Shown: positions 46,099 to 54,930, counted from the stretch's first letter. The stretch is DNA of 64,000 bases from Thiobacillus denitrificans (GCA_020723405.1 DYIY01000009.1:46427-110426); one strand, 5' to 3'. The notes: generated by a model not told the origin, from the sequence alone. A program made the numbers and translations.

Positions 46099-47166
46099 AT
46101 GACCGCCCTGAAGAACGATACCTTCCTGCGTGCCCTGCTGCGCCAGCCCACCGAGTACACCCCCACCTGGCTGATGCGCCAGGCCGGCCGGTACCTGCCG
46201 GAGTATTGCGCCACCCGGGCCCGGGCCGGCAGCTTCCTCAACCTGTGCAAGTCCCCCTCCCTGGCCACCGAGGTCACCCTGCAGCCCCTGGCCCGCTACG
46301 ACCTGGACGCGGCCATCCTTTTCTCCGACATCCTCACCGTGCCCGACGCCATGGGCCTGGGCCTGTATTTCGCCGAAGGGGAAGGCCCCAAGTTCGAGCG
46401 GCCCCTGCGGGAGGAATGGGCCATTCGGGATCTGAAGGCACCCGATCCCCACAACCAGTTGCGCTATGTCATCGACGCCGTGGCCGAGATCCGCAAGGCC
46501 CTGGATGGCTCCGTGCCCCTCATCGGCTTCTCCGGCAGCCCCTTCACCCTGGCCTGCTACATGATCGAAGGGGAGGGCAGCGACAGCTACACCCAGGTGA
46601 AGCGCATGCTCTACGGCCGCCCCGACCTGATGCACCACATCCTGGACGTGACCGCCCGGGCCGTCACCGACTACCTGAACGCCCAGATCGAAGCAGGCGC
46701 CCAGGCGGTCATGGTTTTCGACTCCTGGGGCGGCATGCTTTCCCAGGCCGCCTACCTGGAGTTCTCCCTGCCCTACATGGCCCGCATCATGGCCGGCCTG
46801 ACCCGGGAGCGGGAAGGCCGGTTGGTGCCGCGCATCGTCTTCACCAAGGGGGGCGGCCTGTGGCTGGAACACATCGCCGCCTGTGGCTGCGACGCCGTGG
46901 GCCTGGACTGGACCATCGACATCGGCGATGCGAGACGGCGGGTGGGCGACAAGGTCGCCCTCCAGGGCAACATGGACCCCAACATTCTGCTCACCACCCC
47001 GGAAGCCGTGGCCGCCGAGGCCCGGGCCATCCTGGCCAGCTACGGCAAGGGAGCCGGCCACGTGTTCAACCTGGGCCACGGCATCTCCCAGCACACCCCC
47101 CCCGACCACGTGCGCGTGCTGGTGGACACGGTGCGCCGTGAGAGCCGGGCCTACCACGCCGCGTGA
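46099..47166 (+). CDS. hemE: Uroporphyrinogen decarboxylase HemE
   Basis: Cytoplasmic enzyme converting uroporphyrinogen III to coproporphyrinogen III in haem synthesis. The 355 residues start with the canonical [15 protein letters not shown] region (active site Arg residues), and contain [13 protein letters not shown] with the catalytic Asp, [16 protein letters not shown] and FNLGHGI near the C terminus. It lies 25 bases after the symporter stop in the same direction. Confidence 0.98.
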   Translation: MTALKNDTFLRALLRQPTEYTPTWLMRQAGRYLPEYCATRARAGSFLNLCKSPSLATEVTLQPLARYDLDAAILFSDILTVPDAMGLGLYFAEGEGPKFERPLREEWAIRDLKAPDPHNQLRYVIDAVAEIRKALDGSVPLIGFSGSPFTLACYMIEGEGSDSYTQVKRMLYGRPDLMHHILDVTARAVTDYLNAQIEAGAQAVMVFDSWGGMLSQAAYLEFSLPYMARIMAGLTREREGRLVPRIVFTKGGGLWLEHIAACGCDAVGLDWTIDIGDARRRVGDKVALQGNMDPNILLTTPEAVAAEARAILASYGKGAGHVFNLGHGISQHTPPDHVRVLVDTVRRESRAYHAA

Positions 47167-47208
47167 GTCCGTGTTGCGCGGCCAGGTGCCGGCCTTTATA
47201 GTGCCGCC

Positions 47209-47400
47209 ATGCAGGCCGAACTGGACACCCTGGAAACCAAGCTCGCGCAGATGTTGGAGCGCTATCAGGCCATGCGCGAGGAAACCCTCAAGCTGCGCCA
47301 GCAGATGGTGATCCTGGAAAACAGCAACCGGCAACTGACCGACCGTCTGGAAGAAGCCCGCCAGCGTATGGAATCCCTCCTCAACCGCATACCCGACTGA
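47209..47400 (+). CDS. Small coiled-coil protein of the TIGR02449 type
   Basis: A 63-residue protein that is almost entirely a coiled coil with regular leucine/methionine heptads (LETKLAQMLERYQAM, LRQQMVILENSNRQL, RLEEARQRMESLLNRIP). Small proteins of this kind are commonly encoded just upstream of zapA and are thought to be division accessory proteins. Here the gap to zapA is 1 base. Family assignment comes from length, composition and position. Confidence 0.85.
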   Translation: MQAELDTLETKLAQMLERYQAMREETLKLRQQMVILENSNRQLTDRLEEARQRMESLLNRIPD

Positions 47401-47401
47401 C

Positions 47402-47710
47402 ATGGCCGCAAACAACGTGAGCCTGGACGTCACCATCATGGGCAGGGAATTCCGCGTCGCCTGTCCCGAGGACGAGCGGGAAGGCCTGTTGCGCGCCGTC
47501 GGCTACCTGGACCGCAAGATGCGCGAGATCCGCGACAGCGGCAAGGTCATCGGCCTGGAACGCATCGCCATCATGGCCGCCCTCAACATCACCCACGACT
47601 TCCTGGCTGCCCGGCCAGCCGAGCCCGATACCCGGGAACACCGGGAGCGACTGGGCCGTCTCATCGGCCTGCTTGATCAGGCCCTGGCCCCGCAAGATAA
47701 TCTGTTCTGA
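47402..47710 (+). CDS. zapA: Cell division protein ZapA
   Basis: Z-ring associated protein that crosslinks FtsZ filaments. The 102 residues have the N-terminal beta-hairpin SLDVTIMGREFRVACPEDE, followed by the RAVGYLDRKMREIRDSGKV segment split by a turn, and a long C-terminal coiled coil including ERIAIMAALNITHDFL. The immediate downstream 6S RNA and 5-formyl-THF ligase are its standard proteobacterial neighbours. Confidence 0.96.
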   Translation: MAANNVSLDVTIMGREFRVACPEDEREGLLRAVGYLDRKMREIRDSGKVIGLERIAIMAALNITHDFLAARPAEPDTREHRERLGRLIGLLDQALAPQDNLF

Positions 47711-47737
47711 ACGGATCCGGCGCGACCGGGTCCCGCC

Positions 47738-47920
47738 AATCTCCCTGCCCCGTTCGCGAGGGTCGCGTATTCTTTGAACCGATATGCGAAAGCAAAGGTT
47801 GCGGCATGGACTTCGTGGGTGTGCGCGTGGCTCGTCCATGTACCCGAAACGAAGGCGTCGCGACCACTCTTGAACCCCTGGGTTCAGGATTGCGGCCCGG
47901 ACGGCGGCGGTGGGGAGACC
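47738..47920 (+). ncRNA. ssrS: 6S RNA
   Basis: Regulatory RNA that imitates an open promoter and sequesters sigma-70 RNA polymerase in stationary phase. Its position between zapA and the 5-formyl-THF ligase gene is diagnostic. Conserved features include TTTGAACCGATAT on the 5' side, TTGAACCCCTGGGTTCA hairpin, GCGGCCCGGACGGCGGC on the 3' side, and a closing stem formed by TCTCCC (47740) and GGGAGA (47914). The length of about 183 bases matches the family. Exact ends are estimated. Confidence 0.93.
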
Positions 47921-47931
47921 CCGCCCTCTCC

Positions 47932-48570
47932 ATGACCCTCCCAGAATACTTTCCCCTCGAAGCGGCCCACTTCTCCGACAAGGCCGCGCTGCGGCGAGCC
48001 TTGCGCGCCCGCCGGGCCCGGGTGTCCCCCTTGCAGCGGCGTCATTCCGCCCGACGCCTGGTACGCCTCGCCCTGGGCCTTCGTCTGCTGTCCCGCAGGC
48101 GGCGCATCGGTTTCTACGTGGCTACCAAGAACGAGATCGACGTGGGGCTCATGCTGGCCCAGGCCCGCGCCATGGGCGCCGATTGCTATCTGCCGGTGGT
48201 GCCAGCCAGAGGGCTGCGCAAGCTCTGGTTCGTCCGCCTGGGGAACCGGGACGTCTGGATGAAGAATCGCTATGGCATTCCGGAATACCGGCATCCGCCG
48301 GCCCGCCGGGTACGGGCCTATCAGCTGGATCTGCTGTTTCTTCCGCTGCTGGGCTTCGATGAATGGGGCAGCCGGATCGGCATGGGCGGTGGCTACTACG
48401 ACGCCAGTCTGGCCCGCTTGGGGCAACGCTGCTGCTGGCGGCAACCCAGACTCATAGGCGTGGCCTTCGCGAACCAGCAGGTTGACCGCATTCCCCGGGA
48501 TCCTTGGGACGTGCCCCTGGCCGGGGTGTTGACCGAGCGGGGCTACCTGTCCGCCCGCCGGGGTCAGTAG
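47932..48570 (+). CDS. fau: 5-formyltetrahydrofolate cyclo-ligase
   Basis: ATP-dependent enzyme that recycles 5-formyl-THF to 5,10-methenyl-THF. From ATG 47932, directly after 6S RNA, it has 212 residues. Motifs are KAALRRALRARRARVSPLQ near the N terminus, GFYVATKNEIDV, NRYGIPEY, and the C-terminal LLFLPLLGFDEWGSRIGMGGG with phosphate-binding glycines, split by a short turn. An upstream in-frame ATG at 47806 lies inside the 6S RNA and is rejected. The 3' end overlaps the convergent gene by 7 bases. Confidence 0.95.
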   Translation: MTLPEYFPLEAAHFSDKAALRRALRARRARVSPLQRRHSARRLVRLALGLRLLSRRRRIGFYVATKNEIDVGLMLAQARAMGADCYLPVVPARGLRKLWFVRLGNRDVWMKNRYGIPEYRHPPARRVRAYQLDLLFLPLLGFDEWGSRIGMGGGYYDASLARLGQRCCWRQPRLIGVAFANQQVDRIPRDPWDVPLAGVLTERGYLSARRGQ

Positions 48571-49211
48571 CGCCCGTTCTGCCCGGCGCGCAACCAGACG
48601 TTGGCGCGGGGATCCTGGCTGGGCAGGATGAGCCATTCCTGCACGGCGTGCTTGCCATCCACACCGTCCAGGGCACGGGCCCAAAGGGTGGCGGGCAGGG
48701 GGGCGCCGGGCTGCAGGTGGGTGGGCACAGGGAAGGTCACGGGGAAGGCCGTCATGCCCGGAAGCAACCCCTGGGACTCGGGCCGGTTGTGGATGGCCGG
48801 ATTGAAACGGGTATCCAGCAGGGCCGCCTGCCAGCGCAGATACAGATTGGGGTCCACGAATTCGGCCCAATTGCGCACTCGGGTGGGATCCACCCCCAGG
48901 GAAATGTCCCGGGTGTCCTTGCCGGGTTCCATGGCTACGGTGGCCAGGGCAGTCATGATGCGGGGCTCGGTCACCGCATCAAGCCACTTGTCCACGAGCT
49001 GCTTCTCGTCCCTTGGGGCATCGGACAGTGTCGTGCGCGGTGCCAGCCCAAGATCCAGGCGCTTCACCACGCTACCATCCTTTTGCTTGATGGTCTTCAC
49101 CACCGGCTTGCCAGTCTTGCCCTTGGGCGCAGACTGACCGCCCGCCCCCTGGGCTGCCCAAGGCAGGCAGAGGGACGACAGCAGCAGAAGCAGTGCCCGG
49201 TAGTCCAACAT
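48564..49211 (-). CDS. Exported hypothetical protein with one DPNLYLRW motif
   Basis: A 215-residue protein from ATG 49211 with a clear signal peptide (about 1-22, LCLPWAAQGAG). A Lys-rich segment with GKTGKPVVKTIKQKDGSVV follows, then FVDPNLYLRWQAALLD near residue 120 and NVWLRAGQNGRY at the end. The motif D-P-N-x-Y-x-x-W is the unit that is repeated many times in the next upstream protein (49335-49991), so the two genes are probably related. I do not recognise the family; function unknown. No membrane segment is seen after the signal. Confidence 0.8.
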   Translation of the reverse strand: MLDYRALLLLLSSLCLPWAAQGAGGQSAPKGKTGKPVVKTIKQKDGSVVKRLDLGLAPRTTLSDAPRDEKQLVDKWLDAVTEPRIMTALATVAMEPGKDTRDISLGVDPTRVRNWAEFVDPNLYLRWQAALLDTRFNPAIHNRPESQGLLPGMTAFPVTFPVPTHLQPGAPLPATLWARALDGVDGKHAVQEWLILPSQDPRANVWLRAGQNGRY

Positions 49212-49281
49212 GGAAGAACCTGGAATCCTGAATGGGGAAATCAAATATAAGTAAATAGTAACATGCTTCAAATTTATGCCA

Positions 49282-49316
49282 ATAAAAAAGGGCGGAACCG
49301 AAGTTCCGCCCTTTCA
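49282..49316 (-). terminator. Rho-independent terminator after the repeat-protein gene
   Basis: A perfect 9-bp stem (GGGCGGAAC, loop CGAA, GTTCCGCCC) with A-rich sequence on its left, read as a T-run on the minus strand. It lies about 20 bases past the stop of the gene at 49335-49991. Confidence 0.88.
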
Positions 49317-49334
49317 GACCGCGAGTGCCGGGAA

Positions 49335-49991
49335 TTACTTGGCGGCGGGGACAACCGGGGCCGGGATGAAGCCGGCGAAGGGGTTGGCCAGGGTGCCGTA
49401 GGTGGCGGGGTTCATGAAGGAGCCCCACACGCCGTAGGTCTTGGGATCAGCAGCAGCGCCGGCCCACTGGGTGTACAGATTGGGGTTCAGGGGAGCCATC
49501 ATCATGTTCATGTTGGCGGGGGCAACGGGAGCCATGGCCCAGTTCATGTACATGTTGGGGTTCAGGGGAGCCATGGCCATCTGCAGAACGCGGGGGTCCA
49601 GGGGGGACATCATCCACTTCATGTACATGTTGGGGTTCATGAAGGGGGTCAGACCGGCCATGTAGAAGTTGGGGTCCATGGAAGCGGCCAGCCACTTGGT
49701 GTACATGTTGGGGTCCAGGAAGGCGGCGTAGGACTTCAGGATGTCGGGGGACATGCCGGCCTGGGCCATCTTGGTGAAGGTGGCGGGATCCATGCCCTTC
49801 TGCATCATGATGATGGCAGTGGCGGGGTCCATCAGGTTGGTCATGGCGGCAACGGCAGCCTTGGGATCCTTGGCGATGTCGGCAACCTTGGCGGGGTCCA
49901 GCAGTTGGGCGGCGGTGGTCTCGGGGGTGACGGCCTGGGCGAAGGCGGATTGGGCGGCCAGGGCCAGAACCAGGGCAGACAGTTTCTTCAT
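49335..49991 (-). CDS. Exported Met/Asn/Pro-rich protein of about 12 tandem short repeats
   Basis: A 218-residue protein from ATG 49991 (ribosome site TAGGAG) with a signal peptide (about 1-19, AQSAFAQA). From residue 50 on it is built of repeats of 12-13 residues with the pattern [ML]-[DN]-P-[NA]-x-[YF]-x-x-[WM]: LDPNMYTKWLAAS, MDPNFYMAGLTPF, MNPNMYMKWMMSP, LNPNMYMNWAMAP, LNPNLYTQWAGAA, ADPKTYGVWGSF and others. Methionine is very frequent (VAPANMNMMMAP). The repeats are also visible in the DNA. A TATACT -10 box lies at 50058-50053. No family is recognised; surface, structural or metal-binding roles are all guesses. It is related to the protein at 48564. Confidence 0.85.
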   Translation of the reverse strand: MKKLSALVLALAAQSAFAQAVTPETTAAQLLDPAKVADIAKDPKAAVAAMTNLMDPATAIIMMQKGMDPATFTKMAQAGMSPDILKSYAAFLDPNMYTKWLAASMDPNFYMAGLTPFMNPNMYMKWMMSPLDPRVLQMAMAPLNPNMYMNWAMAPVAPANMNMMMAPLNPNLYTQWAGAAADPKTYGVWGSFMNPATYGTLANPFAGFIPAPVVPAAK

Positions 49992-50167
49992 GGCTAAACT
50001 CCTAGAGGGTTGGGGAAAGTGGGGTACAACGTGTTCGTCTTGCTGCCCCGGCAGTATATTTTTTTCAAAACTCATCGTTGTCCTGAGAGGTGTTGCGGAC
50101 ATCACTCTCCGAATACGTTGTTGTAATGCCGCAACAACAACACCTCGGAACGCACCATATGAGTGCA

Positions 50168-50875
50168 TCAATCCCCCAGGTAGGCTTCCCTCACCCGTGG
50201 GTTGGCCGCCAGATCGGCGGCACTTCCAGCAAGCAGCAAGGCGCCGCTTTCCATGACGTAAGCCCGCTGGCTCACGCGCAGGGCCAGATTGGCGTTCTGC
50301 TCCACCAGCAGAATGGTCACCCCCTCGGCGGCAATGGTGGCGATGGTTTCGTAGATCTTTGCCACCATCAAGGGCGCCAATCCCATGCTGGGCTCGTCCA
50401 GGAGCAGCAGGCGGGGTCGGCCCATCATGGCCCGGGCGATGGCCAGCATCTGCTGTTCTCCACCCGACAGGGTGCCGGCCAGTTGCCGTCGACGTTCCGC
50501 CAGTCGGGGAAAAATGCCGTAGGCCCGCTCGGCATCGGCCAGGATGCCCGCCTGGTCGGAGCGGATGTAGGCGCCCATGGCAAGATTCTCTGCCACGGTC
50601 AGGCGGCCGAAGATCCCCCGGCCCTCCGGGACCAGCGCCAGGCCCCGGGCGGCGATGGCGTGGGTGGGCAGTCCGGCAAGGCTTTCCCCGGCGAAACGGA
50701 CCTTGCCCCGGGCATGGGCGAGCCCCATGAGCCCCCTCAGGGTGCTGCTCTTGCCGGCGCCGTTGGCACCAATGAGGCAGACCAGCTCACCCTGGGCCAC
50801 CTCCAGATCGATGCCCCGCACCGCCTGAATGCCCCCGTAGCTCACCCGCAGATCCTGGACCTGGAGCAGACTCAT
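50168..50875 (-). CDS. livF: Branched-chain amino acid ABC transporter ATP-binding protein LivF
   Basis: Cytoplasmic ATPase subunit of a high-affinity branched-chain amino acid (or related amide/amino acid) importer. The 235 residues contain Walker A GANGAGKSS, the signature LSGGEQQML, Walker B LLLLDEPSMGL and the D-loop and His switch EQNAN. It is the last gene of the livKHMGF operon, overlapping livG by 4 bases (ATGA). Confidence 0.96.
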   Translation of the reverse strand: MSLLQVQDLRVSYGGIQAVRGIDLEVAQGELVCLIGANGAGKSSTLRGLMGLAHARGKVRFAGESLAGLPTHAIAARGLALVPEGRGIFGRLTVAENLAMGAYIRSDQAGILADAERAYGIFPRLAERRRQLAGTLSGGEQQMLAIARAMMGRPRLLLLDEPSMGLAPLMVAKIYETIATIAAEGVTILLVEQNANLALRVSQRAYVMESGALLLAGSAADLAANPRVREAYLGD

Positions 50876-51642
50876 GGCGCTTCACTTCCCAGGTAGGCAG
50901 CGATCACCGCCGGGTCCTGGCGGACGTTCTCCGGCGTGCCTTCGGCGATCTTGCGGCCGTAGTCCAGCACCGCCACCCGGTCGCACAGGCCCATGACCAG
51001 CTTCACATCGTGTTCGATGAGCAGCAGTGTCACCCCACCCTCGCGCAATTTCAGGAAGAGCGCCCCCATCTCCCGCCGCTCGCTGGGATTCATACCGGCC
51101 ACCGGCTCGTCCAGGGCCAGCAGTTGGGGGTCCGTGGCCAGGGCCCGGGCGATTTCCAAGCGGCGTTGATCTCCGTAGGACAGATGACAGGCCAGGCCCC
51201 GGCCCTTGTGCTTAAGCCCCACGTAGTCCAGGAGTTCCCGGGATCTGTCGTGGATGGCCCGCTCCTCACCCCGGGTCCGCGCACAACGCAGCACAGCCCC
51301 AAGAACACCAGCCCGGGTCCTGGCATGGCGGCCCACCATGACGTTCTCCAGAACCGTCATGTTGGCGAACAGGCGGATGTTCTGGAACGTCCGGGCAAAA
51401 CCGGCCGCAACAATCTGATGCGGCTTGTGACCGTGGATGGCTGCGCCGCCCAGATGGATCTCTCCGGCCGAAAGGGAATAGAGTCCGGTCAAGCAATTGA
51501 ACAGCGTGGTCTTGCCGGCTCCGTTGGGGCCGATGAGGCCGTAGATTTCCCCCTGGGCAACGCTCAGGGAGACATCGTCCAGCGCGGACAATCCGCCGAA
51601 TCGCTTGCTTACACCGACGACCCGGAGAAGTTGCGCAGCCAC
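50872..51642 (-). CDS. livG: Branched-chain amino acid ABC transporter ATP-binding protein LivG
   Basis: Second ATPase subunit. Walker A GPNGAGKTT, signature LSYGDQRRLEIARAL, Walker B LLALDEPVAGMN and IEHDVKLVMGL are present, with the long LivG insert around TRAGVLGAVLRC. I choose GTG 51642, which has GAGGGG at a good distance and gives 256 residues; an ATG at 51669 would overlap livM by 17 bases and is possible. The gene lies directly after livM. Confidence 0.95.
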   Translation of the reverse strand: MAAQLLRVVGVSKRFGGLSALDDVSLSVAQGEIYGLIGPNGAGKTTLFNCLTGLYSLSAGEIHLGGAAIHGHKPHQIVAAGFARTFQNIRLFANMTVLENVMVGRHARTRAGVLGAVLRCARTRGEERAIHDRSRELLDYVGLKHKGRGLACHLSYGDQRRLEIARALATDPQLLALDEPVAGMNPSERREMGALFLKLREGGVTLLLIEHDVKLVMGLCDRVAVLDYGRKIAEGTPENVRQDPAVIAAYLGSEAP

Positions 51643-51652
51643 GGCGTACCCC

Positions 51653-52765
51653 TCAGGCCCGTGCGTCATATAGATCTGCCTGCTCCTGCTCGGCCACTGC
51701 ATCCTGGGCGCCAAACTCCCGCTTGCGCTGGCGGGATGGCAGAAGTCCCGCCGGCCGGAACAACATCATGGCCACCAGGGCCACACCGAACAGAAGCATG
51801 CGCAGATCCGCAGGGTCCACCACCACGTGGCCCAGCACGGCCCGCTGCAGATCACCGATGTAGCGCAGGGCCTCGGGGATGGCTGTAAGCAGGATGGCGC
51901 CCAGAATCACCCCGGGGATGTTGCCCATCCCTCCCAACACGATCATGCACAGCACCAGGATGGATTCCCACAAAGTGAAGCTTTCCGGACTGATGAAGCC
52001 CTGAAAGGCAGCGAACAGCCCCCCGGCCAGACCGCCGAAGGTGGCGCCCATGGCAAAGGCCAACAACTTGACGTTGCGGGTGTTGATACCCATGGCAGCG
52101 GCCGCCACCTCGTCCTCCCTGAGGGCAGCCCAGGCCCGGCCGATGCGGGAATCCTGCAGGCGCATGGCCACCAGGATGACCAGCAGGGTCATGGCCAGGA
52201 AAAGATAGTAATAGAGGTAGGTGGAGGGAATGACCAATTCCCCAATTCGCAGGGGACTGGAGAAGGACTGGCCCGCCACGCTCACCGGGTCGATGAGGTT
52301 CATGCCCTGGGGCCCGTTGGTCAGGTTGAAGGGGGCGTTCAGGTTGTTCATGAAGATGCGGATGATTTCGCCGAAACCCAGGGTGACGATGGCCAGGTAA
52401 TCGCCGCGCAGGCGCAGAGTCGGCGCCCCCAACAGCACGCCGAACAGGCCTGCCAGGGCGGCCCCCAGGGGCAGCACCATCCAGAAGGGCAGATGCAGGC
52501 CGAAGTGAGGGCTCGCCAACCAGGCATACAGGTAGGCCCCCAGGGCGTAGAAAGCGATGTAGCCCAGGTCCAGGAGGCCGGCGTAGCCCACCACGATGTT
52601 CAGGCCCAGGGCCAGCAGCACGTAGAGCAGGATGAAGTCCAGCACCCGCACCCAGGCATTCCCCAGACCACCGCCCACCAGGAAGGGCAGCAGCAGCAAG
52701 AGGCCGGCCAGCAGGACGAAAGCCAGGCGGGGCCGTTCCCGGAAAAAATCAAGCCCGGTTGGCAA
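51653..52765 (-). CDS. livM: Branched-chain amino acid ABC transporter permease LivM
   Basis: Inner membrane permease subunit with about nine helices. The 370 residues include GLNIVVGYAGLLDLGYIAFYALGAY-type motifs near residues 52-77, PTLRLRGDYLAIVTLGFGEI and the cytoplasmic EAA-like loop GINTRNVKLLAFAMGA. The C terminus is charged (REFGAQDAVAEQEQADLYD). It overlaps livH by 17 bases. Confidence 0.96.
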   Translation of the reverse strand: MPTGLDFFRERPRLAFVLLAGLLLLLPFLVGGGLGNAWVRVLDFILLYVLLALGLNIVVGYAGLLDLGYIAFYALGAYLYAWLASPHFGLHLPFWMVLPLGAALAGLFGVLLGAPTLRLRGDYLAIVTLGFGEIIRIFMNNLNAPFNLTNGPQGMNLIDPVSVAGQSFSSPLRIGELVIPSTYLYYYLFLAMTLLVILVAMRLQDSRIGRAWAALREDEVAAAAMGINTRNVKLLAFAMGATFGGLAGGLFAAFQGFISPESFTLWESILVLCMIVLGGMGNIPGVILGAILLTAIPEALRYIGDLQRAVLGHVVVDPADLRMLLFGVALVAMMLFRPAGLLPSRQRKREFGAQDAVAEQEQADLYDARA

Positions 52766-53678
52766 CCCGTTCTCCCAGGAGACCGGAGGGGCGGAACACC
52801 AGCACCAGGATCAGCACGAAGAAGGCGAACACGTCCTGGTAATGGCTGCCCAGGAAACCGCCGGTCAGGTCACCGATGTAGCCGGCGCCCAGGGCCTCGA
52901 TGACGCCCAGCAGGAGTCCCCCCAGCATGGCGCCGGCGATGTTGCCGATGCCCCCCAGCACGGCGGCCGAGAAGGCTTTGAGACCCAGCATGAAGCCCAT
53001 GTAGTAATGCGCCAGGCCGTAGTAGGCACTCACCATCACGCCGGCCAGGGCAGCGATGGCGGCGCCGATGACGAAGGTGGCGGAGATGACCCGGTCCACG
53101 TTGACCCCCATCAGTTCCGCCACTTCCCGGGACTGGGCGGTGGCGCGCATGGCCCGGCCCAGGCGGGTGCGCTCCACCAGCAACCAGAGGCCGGCCATGG
53201 TCAGCAGCGACAGCACCACGATGACGATCTGCAGGTCGGTGATGTGGGCCCCCAGGATTTCGTGCTGTCCCCGGGGCAGAACGGCGGGAAAGGAGACGTA
53301 CTGCCTGCCCCAGACCAGCATGGCCAGGTTTTGCAGGATGATGGACACGCCGATGGCGGTGATGAGGGGGGCGAGCCGGGGCGCCTTGCGCAGGGGCCGG
53401 TAGGCGATCTTCTCGATGGTGAAGGCCAGGGCCATGCAGGCGGGAATGGCCAGCAGCAACCCGGCGACGACCACCATGAGCCCTGGCAGATCAGGCGCCG
53501 TGCCCATGAGGATGCCGATCACCGACAGGGCCACCATGGCGCCGATCATGGTCACCTCGCCATGGGCGAAGTTGATCAGTTCCAGAATGCCGTAGACCAT
53601 GGTGTAGCCCAATGCCACCAGGGCATAGATGCTGCCCACCACCAGGCCGTTGATGAGTTGCTGGGTGAAGATGTCCAT
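52749..53678 (-). CDS. livH: Branched-chain amino acid ABC transporter permease LivH
   Basis: Inner membrane permease subunit of 309 residues with eight or so helices. Family motifs are QQLINGLVVGSIYALVALGY at the N terminus, ELINFAHGEVTMIGA, and GVNVDRVISATFVIGAAIA. The gene begins 106 bases after livK in the minus direction; the gap holds an inverted heptanucleotide element that separates the periplasmic binding protein gene from the membrane subunits. Confidence 0.96.
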   Translation of the reverse strand: MDIFTQQLINGLVVGSIYALVALGYTMVYGILELINFAHGEVTMIGAMVALSVIGILMGTAPDLPGLMVVVAGLLLAIPACMALAFTIEKIAYRPLRKAPRLAPLITAIGVSIILQNLAMLVWGRQYVSFPAVLPRGQHEILGAHITDLQIVIVVLSLLTMAGLWLLVERTRLGRAMRATAQSREVAELMGVNVDRVISATFVIGAAIAALAGVMVSAYYGLAHYYMGFMLGLKAFSAAVLGGIGNIAGAMLGGLLLGVIEALGAGYIGDLTGGFLGSHYQDVFAFFVLILVLVFRPSGLLGERVANRA

Positions 53679-53689
53679 TGGGGGAGCTG

Positions 53690-53777
53690 GTAGTCGGTAG
53701 GGGGTAGTCGGTAGCCAGAAATCTCCGCGCCCCAGGCGCGCAAGAAAAGCTACGAACTACCGACTACCCCCTACCCG
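53690..53777. repeat. Inverted pair of heptanucleotide arrays between livH and livK
   Basis: The left arm is GTAGTCG, GTAGGGG, GTAGTCG, GTAG (53690-53713). The right arm is CTACGAA, CTACCGA, CTACCCC, CTACCCG, CTG (53750-53777). The core contains a GCGCC-CCA-GGCGC palindrome, an A-run and AGCTAC, the same plan as at 20796-20887. In the livK transcript it would fold into a long hairpin 7 bases after the livK stop. Confidence 0.85.
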
Positions 53778-53784
53778 CTGTTCT

Positions 53785-54930
53785 TCACTTCATCGTTTCC
53801 AGCACCTGCCAGGCACCGCCTTTGGCCTCGTACAGAGTGACGGCGCCGCCTACGGTGTCACCCTTGGCATCAAATTTCACCGGGCCGGAGACACCCTGGA
53901 TGTCAACCTTGGGCAGTTCCGCCAGCACCTTGGCCGGTTCGGCGGAATCGGCCCGCTTCATGGCGTCCACCAGGGCATAGACGGCGTCATAGGCATAGGG
54001 TGCATAGACCTGGATCACACCATACTTGGCTTCGAATTTCTTGCGGAAATCCGGGCCGCCGGGCATGGAGTCGATGGGCAGCCCCGGGGAGGAAGCCACC
54101 ACGCCTTCGGCGTCGGCGCCGGCCAGCTTCAGGAAGTTCACGTTCTGCAGACCATCGCCCCCCAGCAGTCTGGCCGACAAACCCAGGCGCTTCATCTGCT
54201 GGGCCATGGGACCTCCCTGGGGATCCATGCCGCCGAAGAACACCAGGTCGGCGCCTTTGCCTTTGATGCTGGTGAGGATGGCGGTGAAGTCCGTGGCTTT
54301 GTCGTTGGTGAATTCCCGGGCCACCACTTCGCCGCCGGCCTCCTTGGCGGCTTTCTCGAATTCGTCGGCCAGGCCCTGACCGTAGGCCGTCCGGTCATCG
54401 ATGATGGCGATTTTCTTCGCCGCCATCTTCACCACGGCAAACTGGCCCAGGGCCTTGCCCTGCTGGGCATCGTTGGCCATCACCCGATAGGCGGTCTTGT
54501 AACCCTGGGCGGTATAGGCCACGGCGGTGGCGGAGGGGGAGATCTGGGGAATGCCCGCGTCATGGTAGATCTTCGATGCGGGGATGGTGGTGCCCGAGTT
54601 CAGGTGGCCGATCACCGCCACCACACCGGCGTCCACCAGTTTCTGGGCCACGATGGTGGCGGTCTTCGGCTCGGCCTGGTCGTCCTCGCCGAGCAATTCG
54701 AGCTTCACCGGCTTGCCGCCCAATTGCAGACCCTGGGCGTTGATTTCATCCACTGCCAGCCGGGCGCCGTTTTCGTTGTCCTTGCCGATGTGGGTCTGGG
54801 GACCGGTCAAGGGGGCCACGGAGCCGATCCGGATGACGGCGCCGGATTCTTCTGCAGGTTTGTCGCCACAGCCAGCGAGACCCAAAGCGCCGGCCATGAA
54901 AAGAGCGGAAAGCAGATGTTTTGTACGCAT
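53785..54930 (-). CDS. livK: Branched-chain amino acid ABC transporter substrate-binding lipoprotein
   Basis: Periplasmic binding protein of 381 residues with a lipoprotein signal and lipobox LAGC (Cys near 21). It therefore stays attached to a membrane, in contrast to soluble E. coli LivK. The Leu/Ile/Val-binding fold is shown by IRIGSVAPLTGPQTHIGKD split by a loop, GHLNSGTTIPASKIYHD and FFGGMDPQGGPMAQQM. It is the first gene of the operon, 106 bases ahead of livH. Ligand specificity is not certain from sequence. Confidence 0.94.
   Translation of the reverse strand: MRTKHLLSALFMAGALGLAGCGDKPAEESGAVIRIGSVAPLTGPQTHIGKDNENGARLAVDEINAQGLQLGGKPVKLELLGEDDQAEPKTATIVAQKLVDAGVVAVIGHLNSGTTIPASKIYHDAGIPQISPSATAVAYTAQGYKTAYRVMANDAQQGKALGQFAVVKMAAKKIAIIDDRTAYGQGLADEFEKAAKEAGGEVVAREFTNDKATDFTAILTSIKGKGADLVFFGGMDPQGGPMAQQMKRLGLSARLLGGDGLQNVNFLKLAGADAEGVVASSPGLPIDSMPGGPDFRKKFEAKYGVIQVYAPYAYDAVYALVDAMKRADSAEPAKVLAELPKVDIQGVSGPVKFDAKGDTVGGAVTLYEAKGGAWQVLETMK

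Noticed and set aside
44016..46277. N-terminal extension of the PEP-CTERM gene across the symporter gene
   Set aside because: The extension is antisense to the well-supported symporter and hemE, and the signal peptide starts at 44015.
47806..47931. Upstream in-frame start of the 5-formyl-THF ligase
   Set aside because: This segment is the 3' half of 6S RNA, and the homologous protein start fits the ATG at 47932.
50121..50150. GTTGTTG/CAACAAC inverted repeat after livF as a terminator
   Set aside because: The stem is AT-rich with no T-run behind it on either strand, so termination is not supported.
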